This document shows positions 45,101 through 59,149 of a stretch of DNA of 64,000 nucleotides, in pieces. The notes below the pieces were generated by a model. The model made no database searches. It was not told where the DNA came from and worked only from the letters and a program-made list of their open reading frames with translations. Source of the DNA: Malania oleifera. Lineage: Eukaryota > Streptophyta > Magnoliopsida > Santalales > Ximeniaceae. The stretch lies in the NCBI RefSeq assembly GCF_029873635.1, contig NC_080423.1, forward strand, positions 101,184,991 to 101,248,990, given 5' to 3'. Position 1 is the first letter of the stretch. Each line of letters begins with the position of its first letter. Made by a program: the position numbers and the translations under genes.

Positions 45101-48100
45101 TAGATCTCCCAAGCATAAAACCAAATTGATGATACCTTCATTTCTACCTTAATCTTTGTTCTACTACCCTTTCCCATAGTTTCATTGTATAACTCATAAG
45201 TTTAATTTCAAGATAGTTATTATAATTTTGAATAGCCGCTTTATTTTGTAGGTATTAAAGTGATTTCCCTCCATTCATCTGACATTTTCTTAATTATTAT
45301 AATCATGTTAAATAAATTAGTTAACAATATAATTGCGTTATCACCTAGGCATTTCCAAACTTCAATAGAGATGTTATCTAGTCCTATAAATTATCCATTT
45401 TTCATTTTTTTAGTGCAAACTTAACTTCGTTAACTCTAATTTTGCAAATAAATTTCATATTTTTAGTCTTTTTCCTCATTTGTTAATCCTAAGTTTAAGT
45501 CTTCTACTTAATTTTCATTAAATAGCTTACTAAAGTAATTTCGTCATCTTTCTTTTATGTCTTTTTCCCTAACCAAGACAATATCATCTCCACTTTTTAT
45601 ACATTTTACATTACCTATGTTCTTACTCTTTCTCGAACTCTAGCGAGTATAAATATGTCTCTTTCCCCTTCTTTTGTATCGAATCTAGCATAAAAATTAT
45701 TAAATGATCTATGTTTAGCTTCATTGACGGCCTTTTTTGCATTTTATACTTTTCAAAGTTTTCCATGCGTCTACATTTTTGTCATGTTTTATATTAAATT
45801 CTTTTTGTCTTTACAGTTTTTTGGACTTCTTAATCTCATTAACAACTTTTTATTTATTCAAGAATCTGCCTCTAGATTAACCTACAATATATTTTCCTAT
45901 CTTTTTAAAAGAGTTAGTTAGCCTACTCCAAAGAGTGTTTGTATCTACACCATTATCTATAGTCCAATCACCATCTTTGATCAATTTATCTTTAAATTTT
46001 ATTATATTTTCTCCCTTTGGGTTCCAGCACCTAATTCTTTTGCACACATTTATTTCATGATTTCTCTTCCATTTTTTAAAATACATACATTTAACACTAA
46101 AACTCTATGTTATGGGATTAAGCTTTCACCTATGATAACTTTACAATCCTTACATGATAAATGATCTTGCCCTCCTAGTTAAGAAAAAATCTATTTAACT
46201 TTTATTTTGTCCACTTTTGATTAAGTGTTTTTTCTTTTCTTAAAGTAAGTTTTCATTGCAATAAAATCATATGACATGATGTAGTTTAAAATTGTCTCCC
46301 CAGACTCATTTTTGTCTCCATATCCATATCCTCCATATATACTCTCACAACTTCTATCATCCCTTCCAACATGTCCATTCAAATATGTGTCTATGAATAT
46401 TTTCTCAGTCATTGATATCCCTTGTATAATATTATCCATATCATCCCAAAACTCTCGCTTACAGTTTTCTACTTAGCCTACTTCAGGAGCATAAGTACTA
46501 ATGACATTAATTATCTCTTGGCCTAAGACCATATTGATTTTTATAATTCTATCCCCTACTCTTTTGACATCTACAATACTATCTTTTAAGTTTTTATCTA
46601 CAATAATTCCTACCACATTCTTATGTTTTTCTTTTCTAGTATATCGATTTCTCTAGCTTTTTCCTCCACCCACCTACTTTCTTGAAGGCAAATTAGATTA
46701 AATATTACCATGTATTTATAAAATTTAAAAATAAAATTTTACAAGACAATTATATAAAACCAGCTACATTGTATGGGTTATAATATTGACAAACTAATAA
46801 CAGACACAAATAGAAAATTGTTGCTAAGATGCAAATATCAAGATCAATGCATAATATGATTGGGTAAGCACTTCTATCAGTTTTAGAAGAAAGAATGGCA
46901 TTTGAGATGTGTAAGCACTTATAGAAGAAAGAATGGCAGCAAGCTACAACTAGCACTTTGAGAAGAAAGAATGGCATTTGAGATGGGTAAGCACTTTCAA
47001 CGTAAACCAGAAAAAATTAAGTGAGAAACTTAAAATATCAAGTGTGTGTGTGTGTTTCTATATATATATATATATATATATATTGCTGGCAGAGTGATTT
47101 GACTAAGGTCTAAACCAATAGGAGATAAAGGAGTTTGAAAAACATGATCAAGGAAGTAAGAAAAGATTTGACATCCCTCCAGCTTTAGGAGTATGCTACC
47201 TGGATCAAATAGAATGGCAAACAAAGGATTCGTATAAATAACCCCCCTGGTGGGAAGGGGCATACAACTATTTAAATGTATACGAACTTATTTATCTTTA
47301 AATCTACAAATTAATGGATTTTTATGAAAGATATGAAGAATAAATTTTAAAAACATGCATCAAAGAGTTTAAGAAGAATGCAACAGAAGAAAAACTAAAC
47401 ATAACATACACTTAGCCGTGTCAATTCTCCATGATTAGCCATGCGTAAAGCCAGTCCTCTTAACTGATGACCTTGTAAAGCTCCCTTCATTGAACCTGCA
47501 GCAGCTAACCTCTTAAGAGCTTCACGAGCAATGTCAACTTGTGCAGTAGCATCTGCCGCATCAATAAGATCCAAAAACTCTTTTGCAAATTTCACAATTC
47601 CTTGGACAGCATCCACAAGGTTTTCCTTCTTAGCTGTTAAACTAAGAATGTCATTTAAATTTAGCCCAGAATTTTCTTGCCCCATGTCCCTGCTATTGCT
47701 CATTGTAAGAAGGCACTGAAGAGCTCTTTTCAAATCATTGCTCTGCATTGCCAGATCAAACTCCAATCTGCAAAACATAAACAACAAATTATTAAATTCA
47801 AAGCTACAGCATAAACTGGAATTTTCTTGCCACAGCCAAATTAACAAATACAGGCAGCTGCAGCAGCTATAGAATAATCCCAACTCGTGTTGCAACTTGA
47901 AAGGTCAAGTGTCTTATTGTTTAACACAATATGTGGTGCCTGACACATTGGCATCCTATTAAAATGCAAGGTAACTATGGATAGGGCTAATGATGTCCAA
48001 CGTGTCAAAATTCCTCATTACACACACCAAGTTACTAGAAAAGCAATGATTGAAACAGAAATTCTAAAGGGTAATTCTGAATAGAATACCTCTTAGATAT

Positions 48101-51100
48101 TCCAGGCAAATGAAGTGCTTCAGTGGCGTAACCCATCCCAAGCATAAACTGTGCCAAATCATCATGATGTTCTCTGCCCAGCCTACTTGCCCTGCACAAG
48201 AAAATACCATTTAGAATAGGTACAATCATGGTAACATCCACGAAGGAAGGGGAAAAGTTATACCATTTCACTGCACTAACAGCATCTCCATATGCAGCAA
48301 GACATCGGCAGCGGATGCCAGGATGGCTCAGTGATAAAGCATGGGCAAACATGTACCTATGCAATAGAATTCGAGTCATAGAATCATGATTTTCTCCTTA
48401 TTTTTGCTACTTCATCACATATAAGCTAGACATATTACTGACAGTTATAAGTAGATTAGAAAATAAGATATTTATGCAAGCCATCAAGCGCCTGTGCTGG
48501 GATTAAAACACAAGGCTAAATTTCCATATTAAACTAAATAAATAAATAAATAAAATGAAAAATTCAAAAAATTAAAAACGAAAAAAGCAATCTACACATA
48601 AAAAAGAAAATGAACCAATAATATGGGTAATGGTGTTTTTGGATGTCATTCAGTGATTTCACTTGTATGCACAATTCTTCCTAGAACGAGAGAAGGAATA
48701 TAATTTAGGCTAGAGAGAACTTGGAATAAAGTTTAGGCTTGCTTGTTTTACTCTTTTCTTCCAGTTTTTTTTTGGGGCTGAGAGATGTAAGCCAATTTAG
48801 GCTCACTTGTCCAATACTGTATTGCTGCAATGGCACTGACCCAGCAGTTGGAACTAGCCTTGATTTGGTAGTGTCTGGGTGCTGTAGCATAGGGATTTAG
48901 GCAGCTGGCATATTGCATATAACTTCTTGAAGATATTCCTGGACATTAATAAGTGCTGTCACTTGCTCTATTGGTATATATGATGTTCTTTCCACTCCAA
49001 TTCCCCTTGTTTCCTCAAGCCATTTGCAGGGCATCTGACTAGAGTGTTTAAAGTGACAGAAGCAGTCTTACAGGTGCTTAATATGGAGTGATAGAGAAAG
49101 ACCTTGTCATATTGACTAAGAAATTCCATATAAATCTATTGTCATGACAGAGGATATAGTATAAATATTTGGAAAAGATTGCAGTAATTCCGAGAAAAGA
49201 GGACATATAAAAACATATTTCAAATAACTTAAATAATTGTTCAAGCCAATCTTTCGTCTTTATTGTGGATGAGTTGACAGGAAATAGAAATAGGTCCATA
49301 GGGCAGGTCAGTTGCTGATGACACAGTTTTAATTGATAAAACCGGAGTGGCAATCTAATTAAGAATTATAAAGAAATTTTTTTATGTAAATAGGATTTAA
49401 AATAAATAGGACCAAGAATAATTTATATGGAGTGCATTACTTTTAAACTCAAAAGAGCAATGACTATTTTTAAGACTGACAACGGCTAAAAACAATATGT
49501 GTTTAATCTCATTACCTAGGCTTGATCACATGTAAAGAATGAATGAGAGGATTTATGCAATACAATTAGACTGGGATGAATGATAGGAAGGAGTGAATTT
49601 AGGGTGCATTTCTTTCGCTGGCGATGGTTTATGACTGGACTGGACTGAACTGGGTAGCACTGGACTGGACTGCTATGATGGTCATCCTTTCCCCATGTTT
49701 GGATAGTTATATTATTTATAAAGAACAAGCAAATCGTTCAAAAGACCAAAATACCCTTAATAAAAAAAATAATATGTAAAAATTAAAAGAAAACGAAAGA
49801 ACTCTAATCCTTTTCATGCTTTGCCACTGCTAGCCCATGGGTAAGGACCAGCCAGTCTTATACCATGTAAATGGACTAAGGCCCTCCGTCTGCCGGTACT
49901 AACCCACACCTTTGCTGCAATAGAACATAGGGGAAGAATGCTTAGCCTAGCCAAGCCATCAAAACAAACACAATACTAGAACGATGTTCAACTAGTTTGA
50001 ACCTACATAATTGAAGGGAAAGAGACATCTATAGAGAACAAAATGATGGGATTTTAAGAAATAACAGTTCACCAGATGAGCATAATTGAAATATGGACAA
50101 TGGCAAGAAAAGGGGGCAAAAGATGAAAACATGGAAAAGATGAGTATATGTGAAACGACAGGAATGGAAACAATAAACTGATTAAGATGATTTGACCATG
50201 TGCATTGAAGAGCAATAGGATGAATTAAGAACTAGACACGGTTAAGGTTGAAAGTTGGTTTTTGGCGGGGGGGCGGAGGGGGGCGGGGGGTGGGAGGTGG
50301 GAGGTGGGGGGGTTTAGATTTTGAACTTTATTATCTCCCTGTCCCAACCCACCAGCCCTTGGGGACAACTTGTTTTGGAAACGTTGTTTGTACAGAAAAT
50401 AAAAGATGTCAAACTTCCTATCCATGGGAATAGAGTACCCTTCCAATAGATAGCAAAGGTTTTTTTTTTCTTTATTTTTTTCAGTTTTCTGCTTTTTATT
50501 TTTTTTGGGAGAACTGTGGAGTGTGCATAGTTGTCAAATCAAGATTCAAATCAACAACAACAACAAAAAAACCAAGCCTTAAGTCCCACTAGGTAGGGTC
50601 GGCTATATGAATCCTTTTCCGTCAATTTATGCGATCATGAACCATTTCTTTTGATAGATTCAGGGCTATTAAATCCTTACTCACTATCTCCTTCCAAGTT
50701 ATTTTAGGTCTACCCCTACCCCTTCTATTGTCCCCCACGATAACTAACTCACTTTTCCTCACTGGCGCACTATGCGGCCTACGTTGCAAGTGTCCATACC
50801 ATATGAGTCGTCTCTTCCTTATCTTACCTTCGATAGGAGCTACACCTAACTTTGCAGCCTACGTTGCAAGTGTCCATACCATATGAGTCGTCTCTCCTTT
50901 ATCTTACCTTCTATAGGAGTTGCACCTAACTTACCACAAATATGTTCATTCTTTAATTTATCATTCGGTGTTATACCACTTATCCATCTAAGCATTCTTA
51001 TCTTGGCAATTTTTACTTTTTGGATTTTTTTTCTTCATCGCCCAACATTCTGATCCATATAGAATTCAATCAAATAGTAAGATTTGGTACAATTTCCAAA

Positions 51101-54100
51101 ATCAATTTTAAATGATGTGCATATATTGATATATAAACAACAAGAAAAATGGTAAAGTACACAAATTTTGAAAATTAAAACAACCATGTTTCATGTGTGT
51201 ACTTTCCCTAAGCAAATGAAAACTAAGAGAAAGAGTCAAGAAATATTAATTAAAAAAAATAACTTTATGCTATTTAAGTGAAGGAATCAAGAAAAAATAA
51301 TAAAAAATTGAACTTTTTGTGTTTGTCAACAATTAAAAAAAAAAAATTTCATGTATGTTCTTTCACAAACTAAATAGAAAAATATGATAATAACTTAACA
51401 AACTACCACAAAAACCAACTCTTGAATCTTAATAACACAAAGGATCATGAGTACCACCTTAGCCATTGAGTGTTCTTTCCCTTCTTAATAGCTGAATAGT
51501 ATACTCCTAGAGTAAAGAATGATTTTGTGAAGGCAATACAAGATGTGAAATTTTATTTCTTCTCTTTTTTAGCACAAAAATTATCATAGACAAAGAATGG
51601 AAGGTATTAGTGTAAAAACAAAAGCAAGAAAAAAGAAAGAAATGTTATTTTGGGGGCTTTAAACTAGTCAGGTTTGTCAGGATATGATAGGTCTAGAATC
51701 ATGTGAATCGATAGATTCGGCAATGAATCAGTAGGTTTTAGATTCTTTAGTAAGATTCGAATTGATTTGGTGTGGAGTTGATACAAATCATATGAATCGA
51801 ATCAAGAATCATAAGATTCTAACTATGAGGCTGTGGGGGAACGAGCTTATTAATATTTACCACAAGATTCTTGAAACATAGTCAAGACATCAATTACCTA
51901 TCTATCAGCCAAAGAACTCCATCTCTAACTCCCACCACAACAAGAGGTCCCACTGGACGTTTCTGCTCAGAAGGAAAACGAGTAACTGCAACTGACACCC
52001 CTCCACCACCAACAGCGACTTCATTAACTTTTCTTTCTTCGAACTCTTTCATTATTGCTGAATCATCCCCATCAACTTTAGACTGTTTGGGCAATGTCAA
52101 AAATGGTGGCACAGAAGGAGCATGCTGAAAAGAAGCTAACCTCACTACCTGACAGAAAATAAAAGATTCAACTAAGATTTCATATCTATACACACACACA
52201 CACACACACATATATAAATATGTATAAACAATATATACATAAACCAGAGGCATTGTTTCATTAGTCAGATAAATGATATGATTCAAAAATGGAAAAAATT
52301 AGTTCATCCAAAAAAAACTGAAAATGTTTCTCATGCATAATAAAACAGCGAGATAAGAATTAGTCAGGCAATTGCATCATTTTTTATGAGTGCACAATCA
52401 ATCCAGATCGAAACGCTTATTCATGTTCATGTTCTCTACACTTCTAGGCAGGTACATTATTCCAGAAGTCACTGAACTTGCACCTCAAATGTATTTCATG
52501 AAAGTTTAATTTTTCCCATTTCAGTCGTCAACCTCTTAAGTATATCAAATTTTCCCATTTCAGTTATGAACCTCTTCAAGTTTATCAATCAGGCATTTCC
52601 ATCACAATCTGTTAATAAAACATTAGAATGAGTTATTTTAATGGTCATTGTTCTTAATCCTGCACACGTCGGAAATTTCAATTGTTTTTCTCCCGTCATT
52701 AAATTTTTTGAAAACCTTGTATAGAAAATAAATTTTGTCAAGAATAGAAAAGAGATGCAACGAAGAGTGTAAGATGTTCTAAAAAAATAAAATAAAAAGA
52801 AGATTTTGCTTAAAACAATTTCGTGCATTCCATTAAATGTTGCTTATGAAGCATAGCAAACTACCCATATCATTTGGAAGGCTAAGGTTCCTTCAAGGAT
52901 TCAGACCTTCATCTGGACAATGAGACAGGACAAGATTAATATACATGACATGGTACAGATAAGAAGGCCCTACATATCTCTCAGTCCCAACAGTGCTTGA
53001 TGCGTGGCGACTCCAATGAAACGAATGCTCACTTTTTTCCATTGTAAAGTGGCATTATATCTTTTGAATGCTCTCATCTCGATGAAGCTTTGGTGGAGCC
53101 TGGAACATAAGGGATCTCTTGCTAGTGGGTTATTGGGATTTTGGTTCAGGCAGAAAGAGCTGTGTTTTATGGAACAGAGCAGTTTTGGCTATCATTGGAC
53201 TCTGTCATGAGAGGAAGGCAAGAACTTTTAAGGGGCGCTTAACTTGTCCATGTTCATTATGGGATAGAGTGGTGTTCTTGGCCACTTTTAATGGCTATTT
53301 ATGAATGCATAACGGACCTAGTGGTGTCCAAGAATGGTCAGAAAGCAAATAATAAAATGCAAAATATATTTAAGCATTAAAGTCGACGATGAAATAAAGA
53401 AAAAAGGAAATCCATACCAAAATCCTGTTTTATATAATAAACACAAGTTAAAGACTAAAATATCATTTACCTGTAAACAATGTGGCTCCCAGGAGCCCAC
53501 TAAACATGAGCAGAGAAAAAAAGCAAGCACCACGTGTGCTTCGTCCTTTAATCACATTTGGGCTCATTAAACCCTAGAAATTGCAGAACCAATATTGAGC
53601 AACAGTGATGGTACTTGGTAGTGCTTCTCAACTATGCAATAATGATGGTTGATGGACACCCAAATGATTCCATGATTGGTAGAGAATGGTAATTTTATTT
53701 TGAAGGCGTAATGGACAAGAGTGAGTTTGTTTCTTGGGTTTAATAATTGGCCACAGGACTTGCTTGGGAACGTCTCTTAAGATGATCGAAGATGGTATTG
53801 ACACATTTAATGGAAATCCATGTATCCAGCAATCACAGAAAACAAGTTGACATCGAGCAGTGGTAAAGATAGGCTGATAGCTATGGAGAAGTTGTAAATG
53901 TACAATCAAGCAGTCATATAATCCTAGCTTACCAAACAATCAAGATCATATATAGAATATAAAATTGCTACGACTGTGATCACGGTAGGATTGTATGTTC
54001 AGACCCAAAAACAAAGTGATAGATTGTAAGATCCTACAATAAATTTATATTTTTAATGCTTTACTAAATTGCTTGAAGTACACACTTGGTGTGTGTTCTA

Positions 54101-57100
54101 TACAACTTGCACTAGAGATGGACAACTTGCACATTTATTGGTGGTGATCTGACTGTGAATTGTGAATATGAGCTTTTGATAGAATGAGATAACCATGAGT
54201 ATAGGCGACAATAGATATATCTTTTGAAAAATATTTATCACTTACCAAAAAAAAAATTAAAAATTTAATGACTAAAATAGAATATGTAAATGAATAAATG
54301 TGCAGGATTGCGATAGAATTAAATAACGAGTCCATTATCTGCTAGCCTGCTACCTAAGTGCCATTATTTTCATTAATGGATCTGGAAACAAGGATCAAAT
54401 TTATCATACTTATACAAGCTCAATGACTGAAATGGGAGGAAGTACAGTTGCATGATCTGGTAAAGAAAATTGAAAGTTTAAAAAACTGAGGTCTTAGATG
54501 CTTCTAAATTTTAGAATGCTGATTATTCCTGGCTGCAAGAAGTTTGTTTTAATTGTTATTTATTTAGTTTTTTATTTATTTTAATAAGCAAAGAATATTA
54601 TTAAAACAAGAAAGAAGAAATATACATAAAGAAGCATAAGGCATCCTCCAAACAAAAAGAAAAAAAAAGGCATGGACAAGGAAATGCAATTACATCATAA
54701 GGATAAAACATCAAAGATTTGGTGTCATGCAAATGGTTCTTTTAAGGGTGTTCCCCTAGACAACAGACAGCTAGATTGGATTGTGTTGCTTCACTAGCAT
54801 TGAACTGTGGATATTTTTCTTCATTTTTTTCCCTTTTCTTTTGTCATTTTCCTGGTGCTGTTGGAGAATGCCTTGTTCTCCATGTTGTACTCCATTCCTT
54901 AATTTACCTATAATTTTTATTTTGTTTGTTTATCCCCCAAAAAAAAAATCAATGGCATAAAAAACCATTTGTCAAACACCAAAATGACACAAGAAAAACC
55001 ACCCTGCTCCAAAACAATTAACCAGAGAAATAAAACTCTTGAAGATTCTGGCATTCACTCAAACCAAATACACCAATGAAGCGCAAAGACCCCACTCATC
55101 CAAATAGCCTCCCTCCTTCCAAAACCCCTAAATAAAAGAAGACATAGGCTCTCCAAACAGATGGTGGACAAATCAAGTGCCCCAGAAAAAACCCCAAAGA
55201 AATCAATCACATACTCGAGAGAAGGGACCATGCAAAACAAACAAAAAATGAGAACAAGTCTCCCTTCCTATAATTAAGTGCACACACACATAAGAAGACG
55301 GTACCGCATTTGGTCTTCTCCTCTGAAACAAATTAGTAGTATTGACTCCATTTAAGACTGCATTCCAAGAATCCAAGTGAAGAAAGTCTTATTCATACAA
55401 TGACAGCAGGTTACTAATAGAAATGTGTTTACATTCACAACAAATTCTATTTCATCCTTCGGTCTTACATTGGCTTCTATATTCTGTATGAAATTACTCC
55501 AGGAAGGTTTTCATACTGCATTTAGTAATAGCAAACTATTTTTTTAATTGGTTTAGTCAGGAAACCATAATTGGAACCCTATAAAATTGTATCAGACTTC
55601 TCCAGAAAGCCAGAGGAAAAAAATTAGAATTGATATTTTAAACTAAACCAGTGAATTTTGAGCAGAAAAAAAATTAAATGATAAAAAAAATTAATATTTC
55701 AACCTGTAGCATTGGGGGCCTCAGTGTTATCCGTTCATGCTTAACAGTTGTTGGACCATCAACAGCGATTAAAGCTAGCTCTCCATGCTCAGCAACAGAC
55801 TTTGCCTGTGCCTCTTTCAATCTCATCTCTTCTTTCATCTTTCTTGTTTCTATATCAATAGGTGCAACTCCAGCATCCACAAAAACACATCTGAAGAAGA
55901 TAACATGACAAAGAGATAATTTAGAAAGGCCAAAGGACAATCAACAATGTTTTAGTAAAATGAAAAAGATAATTGCTTATGGTGTTAGGCAAGGGAGGAA
56001 GGTTGGGTGGATAAGTGGGTTAGAGAAGCTTTAAGGAGAAGCCTACTTCCTCATACAGATATCAAACCAGGGTCTGGTTTGTGTTTTAAATGATTCTCAA
56101 CTCTTCGTACCTAACTTAAACAGAGTAAAATACTCAACTAACCATTTAATGACTGTTGATGTTTCACATGTATTTCAATTTACTAGCTATCTCATTAATA
56201 ATTTGACAGAAAAATATAGCATTGCACGAACAGAGTTTCAGAACTAAAGACTACAGCTGAATGTCACTTACCTTAGGTTCATTTCACCACTGTTCAGAAG
56301 TTGTAGAACTCACTAGACTGGCCATGATTGATTTTTGCCATGGCGATTAAACAAAAATTCTAACAATTTGGTCAGAAGCTTCAGTCAAAAGATTTAGAAA
56401 TATTTGAAGATTTCCTAATGTTTAAAACAATTTCTACATTTTAATTTATTAAATTTCAAAAAAGCAACCACTTTCAACATAACCATATTTTTTATGATTA
56501 CAGAATTATGTTTTTTATCTAAAATATGCCATGCCAACGTCCAGTTTCTACATCATATGGAAACAAATGCTAAATTCCAACAACGGAGAACTAGACAGCA
56601 AGTTCTCAGAGATTAAAACACAATTTCAATAATCTATGGCCCGTCTTTTCCTTCTTTAATTCTTTTTAACTATGTTTTTTGCAATAATGGCATAGCTTAC
56701 AAGTTCAGTTCCTAATTAATAAATTCTAACATACATTATTATTCCCTTCCATTTAGCACTGCATCTGCTTAAGTTTGACATTTCACTGTTTCAGTTCAAG
56801 GCACATATAAAGGTTGAGCCTTAAAGAGAACACAAAATTTGAAATCTGGGATGAACCAAGCTCTAGGCCACATCCTTTGCCCAGATTTATGTAGCAATTT
56901 GACAATGACAGTTCAGACAATAGCCATTTATTTGCTAGGAATGATAACATAAGGATAGATCTATATATAGATTCAGCTATGCCCCTCCTCCCTCTTCTTC
57001 TTACTCCTTTACTTATTTCTTCATCCTCAATTATAATCTCACACTAAACCCCATAAGTCAACTACAACTTTGCTGAACGAGAAATACAAGCATTAAAAAT

Positions 57101-57363
57101 CTGATTCATTAAGGAGATAAAGCTAAGGTATGGATTAATCTTACTCAATCGTAGTTGGTGTAGCAACAAACAGCTGTCGCCGATGCCAAACAGCACCAGT
57201 TGCATAGGGAATTGCAACATCTCCCAAGTACCTAAACTGAGGACGTAACGAAGATATTACTACGTAATGTTGATAGGCAAAAGCACAATACTCAACAGTC
57301 TGGTCCCATGCAGTCCACTCGGGCTGGGGAAGAAGACCACCCACTGGTTGAAAATTTTCCCAG
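42186..57363 (-). CDS. TWD40-2-like TPLATE/TSET complex subunit, C-terminal half (partial gene)
   Basis: Eight exons join in frame: 57363-57145, 55890-55704, 52148-51898, 48356-48264, 48191-48090, 47767-47410, 42927-42790 and 42710-42186 (stop). All have GT-AG borders. Readable landmarks: [210 protein letters not shown] and [18 protein letters not shown]. This order matches the plant-specific Arabidopsis AT5G24710 product (recalled), a cytosolic TPLATE complex subunit for clathrin-mediated endocytosis. The exons encode the COPI-alpha-like solenoid and a low-complexity Pro/Ser/Ala tail. The N-terminal WD40 exons lie beyond 64000. No defects seen in these exons. Confidence 0.93.
43980..46715 (-). 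mobile_element. RTE-like LINE, nearly full length, in TWD40-2 intron
   Basis: On the minus strand, in order: endonuclease ([44 protein letters not shown], 46620-46260), RT ([37 protein letters not shown] near 44990, LFADDI near 44750), then [40 protein letters not shown] and [20 protein letters not shown]. The 3' end is ACAAAAAAAAAA-type at 43980-43994. RTE-type 3' ends here use CAA-rich tails. Stops throughout; inactive. It lies between TWD40-2 exons at 42927 and 47410. Confidence 0.88.
46862..46999. repeat. local imperfect tandem repeats in TWD40-2 intron
   Basis: AGAAGAAAGAATGGCA occurs three times and GTAAGCACTT three times in about 140 bp, in a pattern of nested duplication. Confidence 0.8.
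47041..47083. repeat. compound (GT)n-(TA)n microsatellite
   Basis: GTGTGTGTGTGTGT followed by TTTC and a TA run. Confidence 0.9.
50264..50312 (+). other. G-rich tract with quadruplex potential
   Basis: Runs of 3-8 G separated by one to a few bases, including GGCGGGGGGGCGGAGGGGGG followed by CGGGGGGTGGGAGGTGGGAGG. It lies in a TWD40-2 intron on the strand opposite to the gene's sense strand. The overlapping open frames on both strands are low-complexity artefacts. Confidence 0.8.
50552..51063 (-). mobile_element. RTE-like LINE 3' fragment in TWD40-2 intron
   Basis: A CAA-rich tail (50552-50571) followed by CCAAGCCTTAAGTCCCACTA on the plus strand, the same 3' end as at 43980 and 61580. An 80-bp internal tandem duplication lies at 50777-50856 / 50857-50936 (GCCTACGTTGCAAGTGTCCA). 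It ends near GCCCAACATTCTGATCCATA (51063). Confidence 0.85.
52189..52212. repeat. (CA)n microsatellite
   Basis: CA dinucleotide run of about 22 bp next to a TA-rich stretch, in a TWD40-2 intron. Confidence 0.9.
52865..53310 (+). mobile_element. L1-like LINE fragment (zf-RVT region), plus strand
   Basis: Reads [33 protein letters not shown], then [19 protein letters not shown]: the zinc-binding domain found at the C-terminus of plant L1 ORF2. Only this fragment is present; it is antisense to the host gene. Confidence 0.8.
54545..55385 (-). mobile_element. L1-like LINE 3' fragment, minus strand
   Basis: Minus strand reads [20 protein letters not shown] at 55380-55310, then [24 protein letters not shown] and [20 protein letters not shown]: decayed zf-RVT and C-terminal region of ORF2, followed by a non-coding tail ending in an A-rich TAAAATAAATAAAAAAC stretch near 54560. 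Confidence 0.7.
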
Positions 57364-57894
57364 CTGCACATCACATTTTAATTAAATATAACAAATCAAA
57401 ATGAAACTGAACAAGAAAAAGAAATGAGATGAGAAATATTAACAAGTAAGAAAACATTGAAGCATAAAAAAAAAAATATATGAAACCAGGGCACCTGGTG
57501 GAATTTTACAACAAACAAGTACATAGAAAGATGAGTATAAAGATGAGTTGAGGTTGACTCTTCAAGCCTTCCATGTAGGAGAGCCAAGTAAGGTCTAGTT
57601 TGAGTTCAACAAATCAGGCTCTAACTTTAGGACCTAAGTTGAGTATAATCTGCAGCTTTAGCTTACCATCTGAGGCCCAAGCCTTTACTAAATGTATCTT
57701 TGATTAAACGAGATGACCAATCTTCTTTATATATTAAAGATCCATCAAAGAAGACAAACATCACACTTCTTTTAATCAGTAAAAAGGATAAATTCATTAA
57801 AGGACACCAAGGGAATGTCACCGAAATACAACTGCATGAGAAGCAGCAGCAAGTACATGTATGTGATCCACAGTATACAAATAAGACAGCCAGC
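57364..57894. other. TWD40-2 intron DNA, nothing recognised
   Basis: Start of the intron upstream of exon 57363-57145. Open frames on both strands (57396-57587, 57663-57963) have no recognisable motif. Confidence 0.5.
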
Positions 57895-59105
57895 ATGGAA
57901 GATTTTTTTTCATATAGCAAAAGAAATATATTAAGAAAGAGAATAGAGAAAGTTACAAGCTAGGCGAGGGCAAGAGATCTTCCAAGCCGGGAAAAAAAAC
58001 AAAAAATAAATAAAAACCTAGAAAAATAAATAAAAAACAAACAAACAAAAAACCAAATCAACCCTAATTATTAAAAAATAAAAATAAAAAAAATAAATAA
58101 ATAAAACCTCTTTAATCCATTCCCTTCATAATTGATAGAGCTTTGATGCCTTGCTAATTCCCGCCGACCTTTATTTGATTTATTCTTAGCTCCATCCAGT
58201 CAAATTTCATTCCTTGCATGATCAGCCATCCACAATCCCATTCTATCCAAAAGATTTTGAACAGCAACATCCTGCTCACTAATCTTCACCACAGGAGTAG
58301 GCAGTACCATCCAAATCCTTACACTGATTACTCACAGCAACATTCTGCTCACTAAACTTCCCCATAGGAAGAGGAAATATGCCATCCTTACACTGACTAC
58401 TCACAACCAAAGTCTCACCCAACTCCCCCTCCTCAAAGATTAAAACATCCACTAAACCTTCAAGCAGAGAAGGGAGCCTATAAGAAATATCACCCAACGC
58501 ATCCGAAGAGTTGGACCCATATTCCATATTTTCATGAATCTCTTCCAATAATAAACCACTATCACAAGAAAACTCACTATCAAATTCACCATCCTTTTCT
58601 GAGACATACTCCCATTTTTTCTCCCTCTGAATTTGATTCAAACTTTTATCCATATATCAACCTTAGTCCAGTTTTGAGATTCCTCAACATAAAAATTCCC
58701 AGCATCATCTATTATTTTAAAAAAATTTCCTCCTCATGAGTTTGAATTCATACAATTGATTACAAGCATATTTTTCTTATCTTTCCCCTCCTTCCTTGCT
58801 GCGACGCTTGCATACCTTTGAAACCACAGCCATCTTACTTTCATTTTCATTAAAATTCCCAGAAATATATATCTCTTGACACGAACCATTATTAAGACTC
58901 CTAATCTGTTCTCCAGCTGATTGAATTTCCCGATGCACCCGAGAGATTCCCCCCTTTGTTTCTTCGAGAGAATTTTCCCTTCTCAAACCAAGACACCCAT
59001 CGTCCTCACATTTATCCCTTAAATCTTCTTGGCATTCTCTACTGCATAGATTTCCCCTAAAATAAGCCCCCATGGCCCTTGTTATAATGTTGATGAGACC
59101 CATGA
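57895..59105 (-). mobile_element. internally deleted L1-like LINE: ORF1 part joined to 3' tail
   Basis: Minus strand: frames 59103-58777 and 58653-58279 read like a degraded acidic L1 ORF1 (ENSLEETKGGISRVHREIQS; SEQDVAVQNLLDRMG), followed at about 58150-58090 by RRELARHQSSINYEG, a motif near the ORF1/ORF2 junction in plant L1s. Instead of ORF2 the sequence goes directly into CTAGCTTGTAACTTTCTCTA and TAATATATTTCTTTTGC, an L1 3' end, with an A run at about 57902-57909. Assignment to ORF1 is by context. Confidence 0.6.
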
Positions 59106-59149
59106 ACTATAGCACCAGGCTCCTGGGCTTTGAAAACAGCATTCAGAAA

